Made by a program: the position numbers and the translations under genes. This document shows positions 9,730 through 18,628 of a stretch of DNA of 64,000 nucleotides, in pieces. The notes below the pieces were generated by a model. It worked only from the letters and a program-made list of their open reading frames with translations. It did not search any database and was not told the origin of the DNA. Source of the stretch: Spartobacteria bacterium (lineage in GTDB: Bacteria; Verrucomicrobiota; Verrucomicrobiia; Chthoniobacterales; UBA10450); NCBI GenBank assembly GCA_003169975.1, contig PNAA01000043.1:1-64000 (forward strand), in the 5' to 3' direction. Each line of letters starts with the position of its first letter. The stretch's first letter is position 1.

Positions 9730-10773
9730 ATGATTATTCGCGAAAAAGAGCCGGCCAATTTGGAAATGCCCTTCGGCCAGCTCGCGGGCTTCTTCACGCC
9801 TAACGACCAATTTTACATCCGGGCGCACTTTCCCGTCCCGGAGATCGACCCGGCGAGCTGGCGACTGCGCCTCGAAGGCGAGGTCAGGGAGGCGCGCGTT
9901 TGGAGTCTGGAGGACCTGCGCAAGCTGCCCGCCACGACCGTCCCGGCGACGCTGGAGTGCGCCGGCAACAGCCGCGTTTTTCTCGTGCCCAAGGTGAAAG
10001 GAACGCAATGGGAACTGGGAGCGGTCGGCAACGCCGAGTGGACCGGAGTGTCGTTAGGTGAAGTCCTCCGCGTGACCGGGCTGAAAGAGGGCGCACTCGA
10101 GGTCGTCCTGGAAGGCGCGGACTCGGGCGCGATCAGCGACCCGCCCAAACCGGCGGGCAAGATTCATTACGCGCGCAGTGTTCCGTTAGGCAAAGCGCTC
10201 GAGGGCGTGCTGCTCGCTTACGAGATGAACGGCGAGCCGCTCACGCCGGCGCACGGGTTCCCGCTCCGGGCGGTCGTGCCGGGCTGGTATGGCATGGCGG
10301 CGGTGAAATGGCTGCAACGCATCGTCGTGACCGACCGGCCCTACAACGGCTATTACCAGACGGTCGACTACGCCTTCTGGCAGCGCGATGCCGCCGGTGT
10401 GCACCTCGTCCCGATCACGGAAATGCAGGTCAAAGCGGCCATCGCCCGGCCGGGGGTAAACGAAGTCATCGCCGCCGGCACGAGCTACAAGGTGACGGGC
10501 GCTGCCTGGACGGCCGAAGCGGAGATCGTCAAGGTCGAGTTGAGCACGGATGGGGGGAGTTCCTGGCAAACGGCGTCGTTAGGTAAAGAGAAGGCGCGCA
10601 ACAGCTGGCGGCTTTGGGAATATGATTGGAGCGTGCCGCCGGCGCCGGGCCGGCGTGTTTTGCTCGCTCGCGCCACCGATTCACGCGGGCGCGCGCAACC
10701 GATGGAGCGCGATCCCGATCGCGGGAGCTACGAGATCAACCACTGCCTGCCGATCGAGGTGGAGATTCGATAG
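9730..10773 (+). CDS. sulfite oxidase-like molybdopterin enzyme
   Basis: 347 residues from ATG 9730. Domain order is an oxidoreductase molybdopterin-binding domain (about residues 20-205) with the molybdenum-ligating Cys in ATLECAGNSR, then a Mo-co dimerisation domain (about 225-347, Ig-like). The segment PAHGFPLRAVVPGWYGMAAVKW matches sulfite oxidase/YedY-type enzymes. No signal peptide or haem domain is seen, so it appears cytoplasmic and needs an external electron acceptor. A long in-frame extension upstream overlaps mnmA and cutA and is not real. Two near-copies (CGTTAGGT) and two exact copies of the octamer occur inside. Confidence 0.85.
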   Translation: MIIREKEPANLEMPFGQLAGFFTPNDQFYIRAHFPVPEIDPASWRLRLEGEVREARVWSLEDLRKLPATTVPATLECAGNSRVFLVPKVKGTQWELGAVGNAEWTGVSLGEVLRVTGLKEGALEVVLEGADSGAISDPPKPAGKIHYARSVPLGKALEGVLLAYEMNGEPLTPAHGFPLRAVVPGWYGMAAVKWLQRIVVTDRPYNGYYQTVDYAFWQRDAAGVHLVPITEMQVKAAIARPGVNEVIAAGTSYKVTGAAWTAEAEIVKVELSTDGGSSWQTASLGKEKARNSWRLWEYDWSVPPAPGRRVLLARATDSRGRAQPMERDPDRGSYEINHCLPIEVEIR

Positions 10774-10778
10774 CTTTT

Positions 10779-10851
10779 TGTAGCGGCGGTCTGTGACCGC
10801 CGACAGCCCGCAAGTAGCCGAGCTTTTCGGCGCTGACAGAGCGCCGCTACA
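10779..10851. repeat. TGTAGC-edged hairpin element
   Basis: Begins TGTAGCGGCGGTC and ends with the complementary GCCGCTACA. Inner stems are GCGGTC/GACCGC and GGCGCT/AGCGCC. It lies between convergent genes and supplies the TAG stop of the exonuclease gene (10847-10849). It could act as a bidirectional terminator. Confidence 0.75.
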
Positions 10852-11395
10852 GATGCTCCCAATCGACTTCCACCCGCTGGCGCCGGGCGAAGCGATCGTG
10901 GAAGAAAAGCTCCTTGTGGCGGCAACCGTGCTCGTGCACGAGCCGCGTCACCTTCACGTCGAAGCAGCAATATTCCGCGATCTCCAGGATGCGCCCTTCG
11001 CGCCACCAACGAATCGCGTCGAGACTCGCGGCGGTCTTGCGCACGCCTAACGTCGCCTGGGCGATCGCGTCGAGGCCGAGGCGATGTCCGAGTTTGCTCT
11101 CCATGTCGAGCATCAGGTCGGCCGTCGGCAACTCATGCGCCAGATCGAGCACGGTGTAGCCCATCAGGACGTGATAGTCGAAATTGAGGACGTTAAAACC
11201 GACGACGAGATCGGCCTGCCGCAGTCGCTCGATCAAATCGTGGACGCGCGCTTCGTGAAAAATCTCATAGCGCCCGCTGCGCGTGCTGTAGGTGACGCCG
11301 ATCGACATTTGCATGTTGCCTTTGCGATCCCAGCCGCCGGCGTCGTTCGCAGTTCGTTGCGTCTCGAGATCGAAGTAGACGATATCGCGGGTCAT
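10847..11395 (-). CDS. DEDD-type 3'-5' exonuclease / RNase H-like protein
   Basis: 182 residues. The ribonuclease-H fold exonuclease core shows the acidic residues expected of the DEDD superfamily: VYFDLET near the N-terminus, FNVLNFDYHVL in the middle and CCFDVKVTRLV towards the end. It resembles the predicted 3'-5' exonuclease domain of YprB/RNase_H_2 proteins. Whether the substrate is DNA or RNA cannot be read from the sequence. It is single-gene length with no extra domains. The stop codon is formed by the adjacent repeat element. No partner gene is evident. Confidence 0.75.
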   Translation of the reverse strand: MTRDIVYFDLETQRTANDAGGWDRKGNMQMSIGVTYSTRSGRYEIFHEARVHDLIERLRQADLVVGFNVLNFDYHVLMGYTVLDLAHELPTADLMLDMESKLGHRLGLDAIAQATLGVRKTAASLDAIRWWREGRILEIAEYCCFDVKVTRLVHEHGCRHKELFFHDRFARRQRVEVDWEHL

Positions 11396-11482
11396 GACTG
11401 CTGAGCCTGGACGCGCGGAAGCGCGTCCCTCCGGAGGAACTCGCCGCGGCGAGTCCGGGATCTGTTGTCGCGCGCCATCATT

Positions 11483-12715
11483 CTATTTCAGCTCAAATTC
11501 GCCGCAATCGAAAGCCATCATCTGGTCGAGCCCGGAGACGCGGTATTGCTCGACGACCGCGCCGTCATCCTGAAAGACGTCGGCGGCTTTGCTGCTGGTG
11601 GAATTGATCAGCGCCCGTGAGAGGTTCGGCGTCTCGCTGATCGTGCGGAGCGGCAGACCATCACTCGTGCTCAAGAAGCTGCCATCGGCGTCCAGTCCGA
11701 CGGCCAGATCCACCTTGCCGGGTTGATCGTTCTGCAAAGGATTTGGGAGCAGTGATTGGGTGATTTTTTCCAGCTCGCCGGCCGCGGCGGCGGAGGCCGC
11801 GACCGGCCTGTCGTTCACGAGGGAGAAATTCTGATGCTCGATGATTTTTTTGTCGAACAGGCTCTTCCAGTCGGAAACCGGCCCTTCGGCCGCGTTGCTC
11901 AGGGTGCGGACGAGCGTCAAGCCGCGCAATCGCTGCAGGATGCGGCTTTGCTCCACGAGAAAGATTTTGTCCGACAAAGTCGAAGCCTCGATTCGCTCCG
12001 GCCTTGGATCGTCGCCCACATAGTCAAGCCGGCGCAGCACTTCGTGCTTCTTCGACAATTGTTTGACCTCACGCGATTTGTTCTCGTCGAGAGCGTCCAC
12101 GAACCAGGTCGTGCCGTCTTTGCCCGCCGCGCAATCAATCGCGTGCACGATGTTTGGAGGGGCCGGGACCTGGCTGCAGTGCATCCCTTCGGTCGGGGTG
12201 ACCTCGCGCAGGATGGCGCCGGTTGTTTGATCGCAGATGAACGCCGTCGCTTTTCCTCCGGCCAGCTCCGCGTCGACCCGCAGCTCGCCGTTTTCCATCC
12301 AAAGCTGGGCAAGCCGCCGGATGTGCGGTGATTTTTCGTCCTTTACCCAATCATTGAAAAAATAATCGACGCCCTCGACTTTTAGATCGCCGACAACGTA
12401 ACCGCGCGCGTTGTACTTCCCGTTAGGCAAAGGATGCCCCTCCTCGTCGTTGCCATCCCAATCCGTTTCGAGCGCGTCATTCCCGGCGGTGAAATCGGTG
12501 ACGGCGTCTTCGCGATGGAGAACGCGCACCAGTTTGCCGGCCCCATCGTAAATCCCGAGGCTGATCGTCCCCTCCAACGGGGGCAAAGCGAAACGCAGCG
12601 GCACATTGCGCGGCGGAGGTGAGGGTAACGGTGAGACCGTCGGCGAGGGCGCGGTTAACTGCGCCTGAGTGGAAGCGAGCGCAAAAAGGACGACGAACAG
12701 AAGTGCGATGCGCAT
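11483..12715 (-). CDS. secreted protein with FlgD-type Ig-like domain
   Basis: 410 residues from ATG 12715, which begins a signal peptide (MRIALLFVVLFALASTQAQ). A Pro/Ser-rich linker follows, then a FlgD Ig-like fold at about residues 45-110 with the typical DGNDEEGHPLPNGKY turn. The remaining 300 residues match no family I recognise; they contain WFVDALDENKSREVKQLSKK and look extracytoplasmic and possibly beta-propeller-like. The upstream in-frame ATG at 12757 reads through a repeat element (MAGIGDPGYS) and is rejected. It lies just downstream of the GH57 gene on the same strand and may be co-transcribed, despite the intervening repeat. Confidence 0.7.
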   Translation of the reverse strand: MRIALLFVVLFALASTQAQLTAPSPTVSPLPSPPPRNVPLRFALPPLEGTISLGIYDGAGKLVRVLHREDAVTDFTAGNDALETDWDGNDEEGHPLPNGKYNARGYVVGDLKVEGVDYFFNDWVKDEKSPHIRRLAQLWMENGELRVDAELAGGKATAFICDQTTGAILREVTPTEGMHCSQVPAPPNIVHAIDCAAGKDGTTWFVDALDENKSREVKQLSKKHEVLRRLDYVGDDPRPERIEASTLSDKIFLVEQSRILQRLRGLTLVRTLSNAAEGPVSDWKSLFDKKIIEHQNFSLVNDRPVAASAAAAGELEKITQSLLPNPLQNDQPGKVDLAVGLDADGSFLSTSDGLPLRTISETPNLSRALINSTSSKAADVFQDDGAVVEQYRVSGLDQMMAFDCGEFELK

Positions 12716-12729
12716 GCGGTGAGCGAAGC

Positions 12730-12774
12730 TGTAGCCGGGATCGCCGATCCCGGCCACAACGAAATCCAGCTACA
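12730..12774. repeat. TGTAGC-edged hairpin element
   Basis: Two outward TGTAGC/GCTACA edges and a GGGATCGCCGATCCC stem. It supplies the TAG stop of the GH57 gene (12770-12772). Confidence 0.75.
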
Positions 12775-14350
12775 GGTAATATCGCCAGTTGAGCCCGGGA
12801 AAAATGTTATTTCGCATTTCACATTCGCCGAGAAATTCGAGGTCGATCTGTCCGGCGCTGAGTTGCTCATAGAGTCGGTTGAAACGCAGGAGGTGATCTT
12901 TCGTGCGTTGCGTCGCGTACTCGGGCGCGCTCCGGGTTTTAATGAGGAAAGCCCAATCGCTCGCTTGCGCGAGGAGAAGTTCGCGCGCGGCCTGTTGCAG
13001 CGAACGCTCGATCACGGGCTCGGTCGTGTCGCGCTGCCGGCGGGCGATCTCCGTCATGCGGCGGGTGGCGGCGTGGAGATGCGGATAAATCCAGGCATTG
13101 CTCTCTTCCAGCCAGACGCCATTGAAGCCCTCCTCGCCCCAGCTTGACGGATTCGGCCTAACGACCTGTTGCGACGGATGCGCCGCCAGAAAGGCGGACG
13201 GCGTGGCGAGTTGAAAATCGGCCTGATCGTTGGCCGCCCGGCGGATGAAGCTCTCGAGGAAACGCGGTCCCTCAAACCACCAATGGCCAAAAAGCTCGGC
13301 GTCGAATGGACACACAATGATCGGATCGAAGTTCATGCCTTTCAGCTCCCGGAAACACGCGCGGCGCTTGGCGAGAAAATCGTCCGCGTGTTCGTCGGCC
13401 GCGGCCACGGCCCACGCAGGGTTATAAAGTTCCTTCTCGTCGGTCCGGCCGGTCACGCGGTGATATTTGATTCCGCTAAATTTCCGAATGCCGTCCGGAC
13501 GAAGGAAAGGCCGGAGTTCTTCCGCCGTTCGGTCGAAGCCGATGTCGCGATAAAAATCACGATAAACCGGGTCGCCCGGATAACCCGATTCGGCACTCCA
13601 GACTTCGCGGTTCGATTCGTGGTCGCGGGCGAAAACCGCCGGGCCGGCGGGCGTGTAGCACGGGGCGAAGATCGCGTGGCGCGGCCCCGGCCGGGCAAAC
13701 ATCAGGCCGTGGGTATCGAGGACGAACCAGCGAATGTTTGCTTCCTGCAAAAGAGAATCGAGGCCGTGGTGATAGCCGCATTCGGGCAACCAAAAACCAC
13801 TCGGCTCGCGTCCGAACATTGCGCGATAGCTGTCGCAGCCGAGGCGAATCTGGGCGCGTTGCGCTTCGGGGAAATCCTGGAGCAAGGGGAGAAAGGCGTG
13901 CGTCGCGGCGCTGGCGATGATCTCGAGAAACCCGGCTTCCTGCAGTTCGCGAAATGCCCTAACGATGTCGCGTCGGAGCGTTTCTTCGTAGAAGGCGCGG
14001 GCGTCGACAAAAAATTCGGCGTAGAACTTCGCCAGTTCCAGAAGCTGCGGGTCATTGCGGTGGCGTTCGATTTCCTGCCGGGCGAGCGCGATTAACCGCT
14101 CGAGATGACGCAGGTAGCGCTGTTGCAGCAGCTCGTCGCGGAGCATCGCGCAGAGGGTCGGCGTGAGCGAGATCGTGAGCCGGAAGGCCACGCCATCGTC
14201 GGCCAGCCGGCGCAGCAGGCGGAGGAGCGGGAGGTAGGTTTCGGTGATGGCTTCGAAGAGCCAGTCTTCCTCGAGAAAGTCGTCGTGTTCCGGGTGCCTG
14301 ACGAAAGGCAAATGCGCGTGGAGGATGAGCGCGAGAGAAGCGGAAGCCAC
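12770..14350 (-). CDS. GH57 alpha-1,4-glucan branching enzyme (DUF1957 type)
   Basis: 526 residues. Glycoside hydrolase family 57 (beta/alpha)7 barrel: LILHAHLPFVRHPE at the N-terminus, the catalytic nucleophile Glu in FWLPECGYH and the acid/base Asp in PFDAELFGHWWFEG. A C-terminal helical DUF1957-type domain contains WGEEGFNGVWLEESNAWIY. GH57 proteins of this length introduce alpha-1,6 branches into glycogen. The window also encodes a GH13 branching enzyme (glgB), so the organism has two unrelated enzymes of the same class. It is followed by the FlgD-Ig protein. TAG is donated by a repeat edge. Amylase or glucanotransferase activity remains possible. Confidence 0.87.
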   Translation of the reverse strand: MASASLALILHAHLPFVRHPEHDDFLEEDWLFEAITETYLPLLRLLRRLADDGVAFRLTISLTPTLCAMLRDELLQQRYLRHLERLIALARQEIERHRNDPQLLELAKFYAEFFVDARAFYEETLRRDIVRAFRELQEAGFLEIIASAATHAFLPLLQDFPEAQRAQIRLGCDSYRAMFGREPSGFWLPECGYHHGLDSLLQEANIRWFVLDTHGLMFARPGPRHAIFAPCYTPAGPAVFARDHESNREVWSAESGYPGDPVYRDFYRDIGFDRTAEELRPFLRPDGIRKFSGIKYHRVTGRTDEKELYNPAWAVAAADEHADDFLAKRRACFRELKGMNFDPIIVCPFDAELFGHWWFEGPRFLESFIRRAANDQADFQLATPSAFLAAHPSQQVVRPNPSSWGEEGFNGVWLEESNAWIYPHLHAATRRMTEIARRQRDTTEPVIERSLQQAARELLLAQASDWAFLIKTRSAPEYATQRTKDHLLRFNRLYEQLSAGQIDLEFLGECEMRNNIFPGLNWRYYL

Positions 14351-14352
14351 GT

Positions 14353-14435
14353 GTCATCCCGAGCGCAGTCGAGGGATCCCGCTGCGCTAGCTTAAAGGTT
14401 TCTCCACGGGATCCCTCGACTGGGCTCGGGATGAC
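14353..14435. repeat. GTCATCCCGAGCG inverted-terminal element, copy 2
   Basis: An 83-bp intergenic copy starting 2 bp upstream of the GH57 start codon and ending 2 bp before the aminotransferase stop. It fills the whole gap between two co-directional genes. Confidence 0.9.
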
Positions 14436-14437
14436 GC

Positions 14438-15601
14438 CTAGAGCGTGCGGCAGAAATCCTGGAACCGATCGAGACCCTTTTTGATCACGTCGATGCTCGT
14501 CGCGTAGCTCAGGCGGATGGTGCGATCGTCGCCGAAAGCCACCCCGGGGATGACCGCGACATTCGCCTTGCTGAGCAGACGATCGGAGAAATTTTGCGAA
14601 CTCAACCCGAGCTGGCTGATGTTGACGAGGACGTAGAAGGCGCCCTGCGGTTTGACCGCGGTGATGTTCGCGATCTTCGAGATGCGATCGAACATGTAAT
14701 TGCGCCGCATATCGAATTCGTCGTGCATGTCGGAGAGAGGTTGCTGGTCGCCCTTGAGGGCGGCGACCGCGCCTTTTTGCGCGAACGAGCACGGGTTCGA
14801 GGTGCTGTGGCTTTGGATGGAATCGACCGCCTTGGCAATCGCTTCGGGCGCGCCCATGTAACCGAGTCGCCAGCCGGTCATCGCGTAGGATTTGCTGAAG
14901 CCGTTGACCGTGATCGTCAGGTCGTAAGCCTGCTTCGAGAGCGACGCGATGCTGACGTGTTTCGCGTCGTCGTAAACGAGCTTCTCGTAGATTTCGTCGG
15001 ACAAAATGTAGATGTCTTCCTCGGCCGCGACCTCGACGATCGCTTCCAGTTCCTCGCGGGTGTAAACCGAGCCGGTCGGGTTGCCCGGGCTGTTCATGAT
15101 TACCATCTTGGTCCGTGGCGTCATCGCGTTTTCGAATTCCGCAGCGGTCATCTTCCAGCCGTGGCGCTCGCTCGTCGGCACGATCACCGGCTCCGCGCCG
15201 GCCAGCCGCACCATGTCGGGATAGCTGACCCAATAAGGCGAGGGAATGATCACTTCGTCGCCCGGCTCGCACGTCGCGAGGATGGCGTTGTAACAGGAAT
15301 GTTTCGCGCCGTTGCTCACGATGATCTGGCTCGGCCGGTACCCGAGGCCGTTGTCAGCCGCGAATTTTTCCGAGATCGCCTGGCGCAATTCCGGCAAACC
15401 GGAACTGGGTGTGTATTTCGTGAAGCCGCCCTCGAGCGCGGCGATCGCGGCCGCCTTGATGTGCTCCGGCGTATCGAAGTCGGGCTCGCCGGCCCCGAAG
15501 CCGCAAATGTCGATGCCTTCGCTCTTCATCGCCTTCGCTTTGCTGTCGATCGAAAGGGTGAGCGAGGGAGTGAGTTGAGATGCGCGGGTTGAGATTTCCA
15601 T
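14438..15601 (-). CDS. aspC: class I aspartate aminotransferase
   Basis: 387 residues from ATG 15601 (MEISTRASQLTPS). It is a PLP-dependent transaminase of the AAT-I beta class, interconverting aspartate and oxaloacetate. The PLP-lysine is in NGFSKSYAMTGWRLG. Other family marks are GAGEPDFDTPEHI, NSPGNPTGSVY, the DEIYEKL PLP-ring aspartate and the C-terminal Arg in RLSYATS. Starts further upstream (15619, 15673) are open, but add a stretch without family similarity that overlaps the NDK stop. Length is normal. Role: amino-acid metabolism; prephenate transamination is also possible in this subclass. Confidence 0.92.
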   Translation of the reverse strand: MEISTRASQLTPSLTLSIDSKAKAMKSEGIDICGFGAGEPDFDTPEHIKAAAIAALEGGFTKYTPSSGLPELRQAISEKFAADNGLGYRPSQIIVSNGAKHSCYNAILATCEPGDEVIIPSPYWVSYPDMVRLAGAEPVIVPTSERHGWKMTAAEFENAMTPRTKMVIMNSPGNPTGSVYTREELEAIVEVAAEEDIYILSDEIYEKLVYDDAKHVSIASLSKQAYDLTITVNGFSKSYAMTGWRLGYMGAPEAIAKAVDSIQSHSTSNPCSFAQKGAVAALKGDQQPLSDMHDEFDMRRNYMFDRISKIANITAVKPQGAFYVLVNISQLGLSSQNFSDRLLSKANVAVIPGVAFGDDRTIRLSYATSIDVIKKGLDRFQDFCRTL

Positions 15602-15647
15602 GGCCAAAGTATTCATCATGAGGTTTCGAAAAAAGGGGGAGCGCAAG

Positions 15648-16724
15648 CTATGGGCGAGCGTAGAAGTTTTCAATTAAAGGTTTCAGGTTGTTCTCGCGCA
15701 CCTGCACGATTTCCATCTCGTGCTTCGCGTTCTCGGCCGAATCGGAAGCGTGCGCGGCGTTGACCATGATCGTTTGGCCGAATTCCTTGCGAATCGAGCC
15801 CGGCGGCGCCTTTTTCGGATCGGTCGGGCCGAGCACGTCGCGGATTTTGCGCACCGCGTCTTCGCCCTGGTAAACAATCGCGATGCATTTCTCGGTGCCG
15901 GGCGCCAGACGTTGCTCGTCGCTCGTCGTGCTCGGCCGGCCGCCGGACATGAATTCGACGATGTCTTCCCAGGCCTCGCGTCCTTTGACGGCACCGAGTT
16001 TGTCTTCCAGCACAGCCAGGACCGGCCCGTAAAATTCCTCCGCCTGGGCCACGCTCATGCGGTGCACTTTGAAGCCGATGATATAGAGCCCGGTGCGCGA
16101 GAAGACCTCGATCACCCCGCCCGGCCGGACATTCGGAAATTTGAAATTGTCGGGCTTGATCAGGACGAGCGATTTCTCCACTTTCGCCTCGGCTGGATAG
16201 GAGACGACGTCGTCGAGGATGCCGCCATCGCGGTCGGAAAACTCCGCCCAGAGTTTAAGATTTTCTTCGACCGACTCCGCATCCAACGAAGCGAGCACGC
16301 CCGGTTCGAAGTAAGTCACCTTGCCGGTTTCATCCGTGATGTAATCGCCGTAGGTATCGCGAATCGTTTCACCGCTGGTGCGCTCATGCACGATGTGGCC
16401 GACCACGTGGCGGATTTTTTCGATCGCGCTCGGCCCACGAAAAACCAGGAGCAAAACCCGCGGACGCTGGCCGTTGCGGTCGCCGGCGAAATTTTTCCGG
16501 ACATAATCGCGGATCAGTTCCTGGGTGGCGCGATGCCGCGGATCTTGCGCGGTCACGATCCCCTCGGTGTAGCGCCTAACGAGTTCCTCACCCGGGGCGA
16601 ACATGCGCCCGCCAATCAGGTCGAGACCGGTGCGGGAGATGAGGCGGGCGACGATCCCGCCGGTGCGCGATTTGCGCATCGAGTGGGGCGTGACGATGAC
16701 GTAGGAGAGTTCTTCGGCCTGCAT
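15648..16724 (-). CDS. ndk: tandem nucleoside diphosphate kinase, N-domain degenerate
   Basis: 358 residues, more than twice the usual 140-150. Two NDK folds lie in tandem. The C-terminal copy (about 180-358) has KSLVLIKPDNF and a VNAAHASDSAENA stretch carrying the phosphate-accepting His. The N-terminal copy (about 1-175) keeps LSYVIVTPHSMRK and a GDYITDE segment but lacks the His motif, so it is probably non-catalytic. NDK balances NTP pools using ATP. The second copy also has a roughly 30-residue insertion around GREAWEDIVEFMSGG. A single-gene fusion explains the length better than a frameshift. Its stop lies 46 bp upstream of the aspC start. Confidence 0.85.
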   Translation of the reverse strand: MQAEELSYVIVTPHSMRKSRTGGIVARLISRTGLDLIGGRMFAPGEELVRRYTEGIVTAQDPRHRATQELIRDYVRKNFAGDRNGQRPRVLLLVFRGPSAIEKIRHVVGHIVHERTSGETIRDTYGDYITDETGKVTYFEPGVLASLDAESVEENLKLWAEFSDRDGGILDDVVSYPAEAKVEKSLVLIKPDNFKFPNVRPGGVIEVFSRTGLYIIGFKVHRMSVAQAEEFYGPVLAVLEDKLGAVKGREAWEDIVEFMSGGRPSTTSDEQRLAPGTEKCIAIVYQGEDAVRKIRDVLGPTDPKKAPPGSIRKEFGQTIMVNAAHASDSAENAKHEMEIVQVRENNLKPLIENFYARP

Positions 16725-17438
16725 AAGGATCCTGAGCGGCTGAACGGATTAAGCCGCGGTTGCAGGCAATCGAAGTCGCTCGGACGGACGGAAGGTAGCT
16801 GCGGCTAACGAGCGTTCAACTAGGTTTTGCGCCGTCCCGGTCGGCTCCGCTCCCTGGTGCCCTGGCTCTGGGCGCAAGTCCGGAGGCAGGGAATTAGTTT
16901 CGGCTAATTTTCGGCTAGCTAGAAGTTTTGGCGAATTCAGAGAGGCCGTCGCACTACCCGAAATGCGGTTCTGGCCACCCCCAGCGGCGTTCGCGTCGCG
17001 CTGCGTCGGCATTGCGCGACGCCGAGACTCAATTGCGCCGCGCCGAGATGCGATTGCGCGACCCGGGAGGTCATTGCGCGACGCCCAGAGGCGGTCGCAC
17101 GGCACCGAGACTCGATTGCGCGCCGCCGAGATGCGATTGCATCGAGCCGAGAGATTACTGCGTTGAAACGAGCGTTAAATGCGCCGCACCAGGAAGCGGT
17201 CGCGCTGCGCCGAGAGCCAATCCGCGAGCCATTTACGCATGAAACAGAGGTATCGCGTGAATCTAAGACGCGAGGCAACGCAGATTGTAAAATAGTCTTG
17301 ACGACCGATGCGGTCTTCTGTTCTCCTCGGGTTCGCGACCCGATCACCCCATGAAAGGCGCATCGCGCATCTTTTTCTCGGCCCAGCGGCCGTCCCCGCT
17401 TTTCTCCGACGCAGGACCATCCCCATCCGACCACCAGT
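16725..17438. other. long gene-free spacer with a 21-bp tandem repeat
   Basis: 714 bp with no convincing gene. Overlapping ORFs on both strands merely translate the 21-bp repeat at 16931-17222. The rest is a GC-rich flank with short inverted repeats (TTCGGCTAATTTTCGGCTAG) and a TTGACG-like hexamer near 17300 that might serve the secreted esterase gene; promoter evidence is weak. Confidence 0.6.
16931..17222. repeat. degenerate 21-bp tandem repeat, about 14 units
   Basis: Units of 20-21 bp of the form GCGCGRCGCCGAGAYKCRATT, for example GCGCGACGCCGAGACTCAATT and GCGCCGCGCCGAGATGCGATT. Phase is kept for about 290 bp with one 20-bp unit. All three forward frames give heptad-like products, so it could be a former coding repeat, but no start or domain supports a gene today. 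Confidence 0.85.
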
Positions 17439-18623
17439 ATGAAACCCAATGGACCAAACTTCTCGCCTCTCAAGAGCCTCACCTTATATTTCCTGACTGC
17501 CCTTGGATGCTTCCTCTTGGTGCTGTTTGGCATGCGGATTAGCTCGCAAGCGCAGACGCCCACTCCGACACCGACCTGTCCCCCGTCGCCCTAGTCCAAC
17601 CCCGACGCCGATCCAGTCATGTACGGTCAATACTCATGGACCCTGCGGGTCTCCCTGTGCAGCGCCGACTTACCCCGCTAGTCCCTCGCCAACACCCACG
17701 GCCATTCCAACTGCATTCCAGCCTAGGGATAGCGGCGGTAACCTCACGGGCGTCCAACTGGAATGGAGAGTCCTCGCCCCATCGCCAACGCCCTCCGGCG
17801 GATCAGGACCGGCGATATTACTATTGCATGAGGGTGACTTTTATACCGGCAACGTCAACACGGGAAACCTCATGGATCCTGAAACGGACCTGCTTGGGGC
17901 CGGCTATTACGTATTCGTCGCAGCTTATCGCCTGGCTCCATGTGGCCTTATACATGGGCAGGCCTGCCATGATGTCTCCTCGTCGGGGCGGCCTCCAGGG
18001 CAGACGGATGACGTGAAGGCGTTCATTCGAGCGGCGCGAAACGATGGCCACTGCAACGGCAAACTCGGTTTAGTTGGCGGCTTGTCCGGCGCAAGTCACG
18101 CCGCTTTTGCCGCTCTGGATAAAAGCACGACATCGATTTGGCCATTTTGGAACTCGGGCGGACATGATGATCGACCCGACGTCGTTGCTTGCCTATCGGG
18201 TGCTTACGATTTTGCCGATCGCATGACAGGAGGTTATCCGAGTCCGCCCGGCGATCCCGTGTCCAACTTCCAAGATACGATCGAGAACTACACAAATACG
18301 TGTGTGCAGATCGATCCAAGTGGTGGGCCCAGCCAGCGAACCGTCTCACCGGTCGCATTGGTAACGGTAGATACTCCTACTGGCTTCAAGCCGATGTTTT
18401 TATCAATAGCCAGATGGATCCGATGCCGTTCCATCAGATCATCGATATCCAATGCGCACTCGAATGGGCAGGCGTGGATTCGTCGCTGTATCAGGTATTG
18501 ACAATCCCCGACAGCAATGAACATGCATTCGGGTACTGGGAGAGCTTGGATGGGCGCACATTCGGTCCTTCGGCTAAGACTTCAGGCGACGTGATCAATT
18601 TCCTCGATTCCAATCTTAAATAA
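17439..18623 (+). pseudogene. secreted alpha/beta-hydrolase (esterase-like), two frameshifts
   Basis: Read as one gene it begins at ATG 17439 with a signal peptide (FLTALGCFLLVLFGMRISSQAQ) and a Thr-Pro linker. It then reaches TAG at 17592-17594; the downstream frame (+1) continues the Pro-rich linker and the hydrolase domain (LLLHEGDFYTGN, GLVGGLSGASHAAF with the nucleophile Ser). Around 18397-18401, a run of five T, the frame must shift back to reach INSQMDPMPFHQ (acid residue) and DSNEHAFGYW (His). It resembles carboxylesterase/alpha-beta hydrolase 3 proteins. Either it is a decaying gene, these are indel errors, or the shifts are programmed. It is adjacent to another frameshifted secreted-protein gene. 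Confidence 0.65.
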
Positions 18624-18628
18624 CAAGA

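Noticed and set aside
16928-17242. possible heptad-repeat protein in the 21-bp array
   Set aside because: All frames look similar, and there is no plausible start, domain or codon bias.
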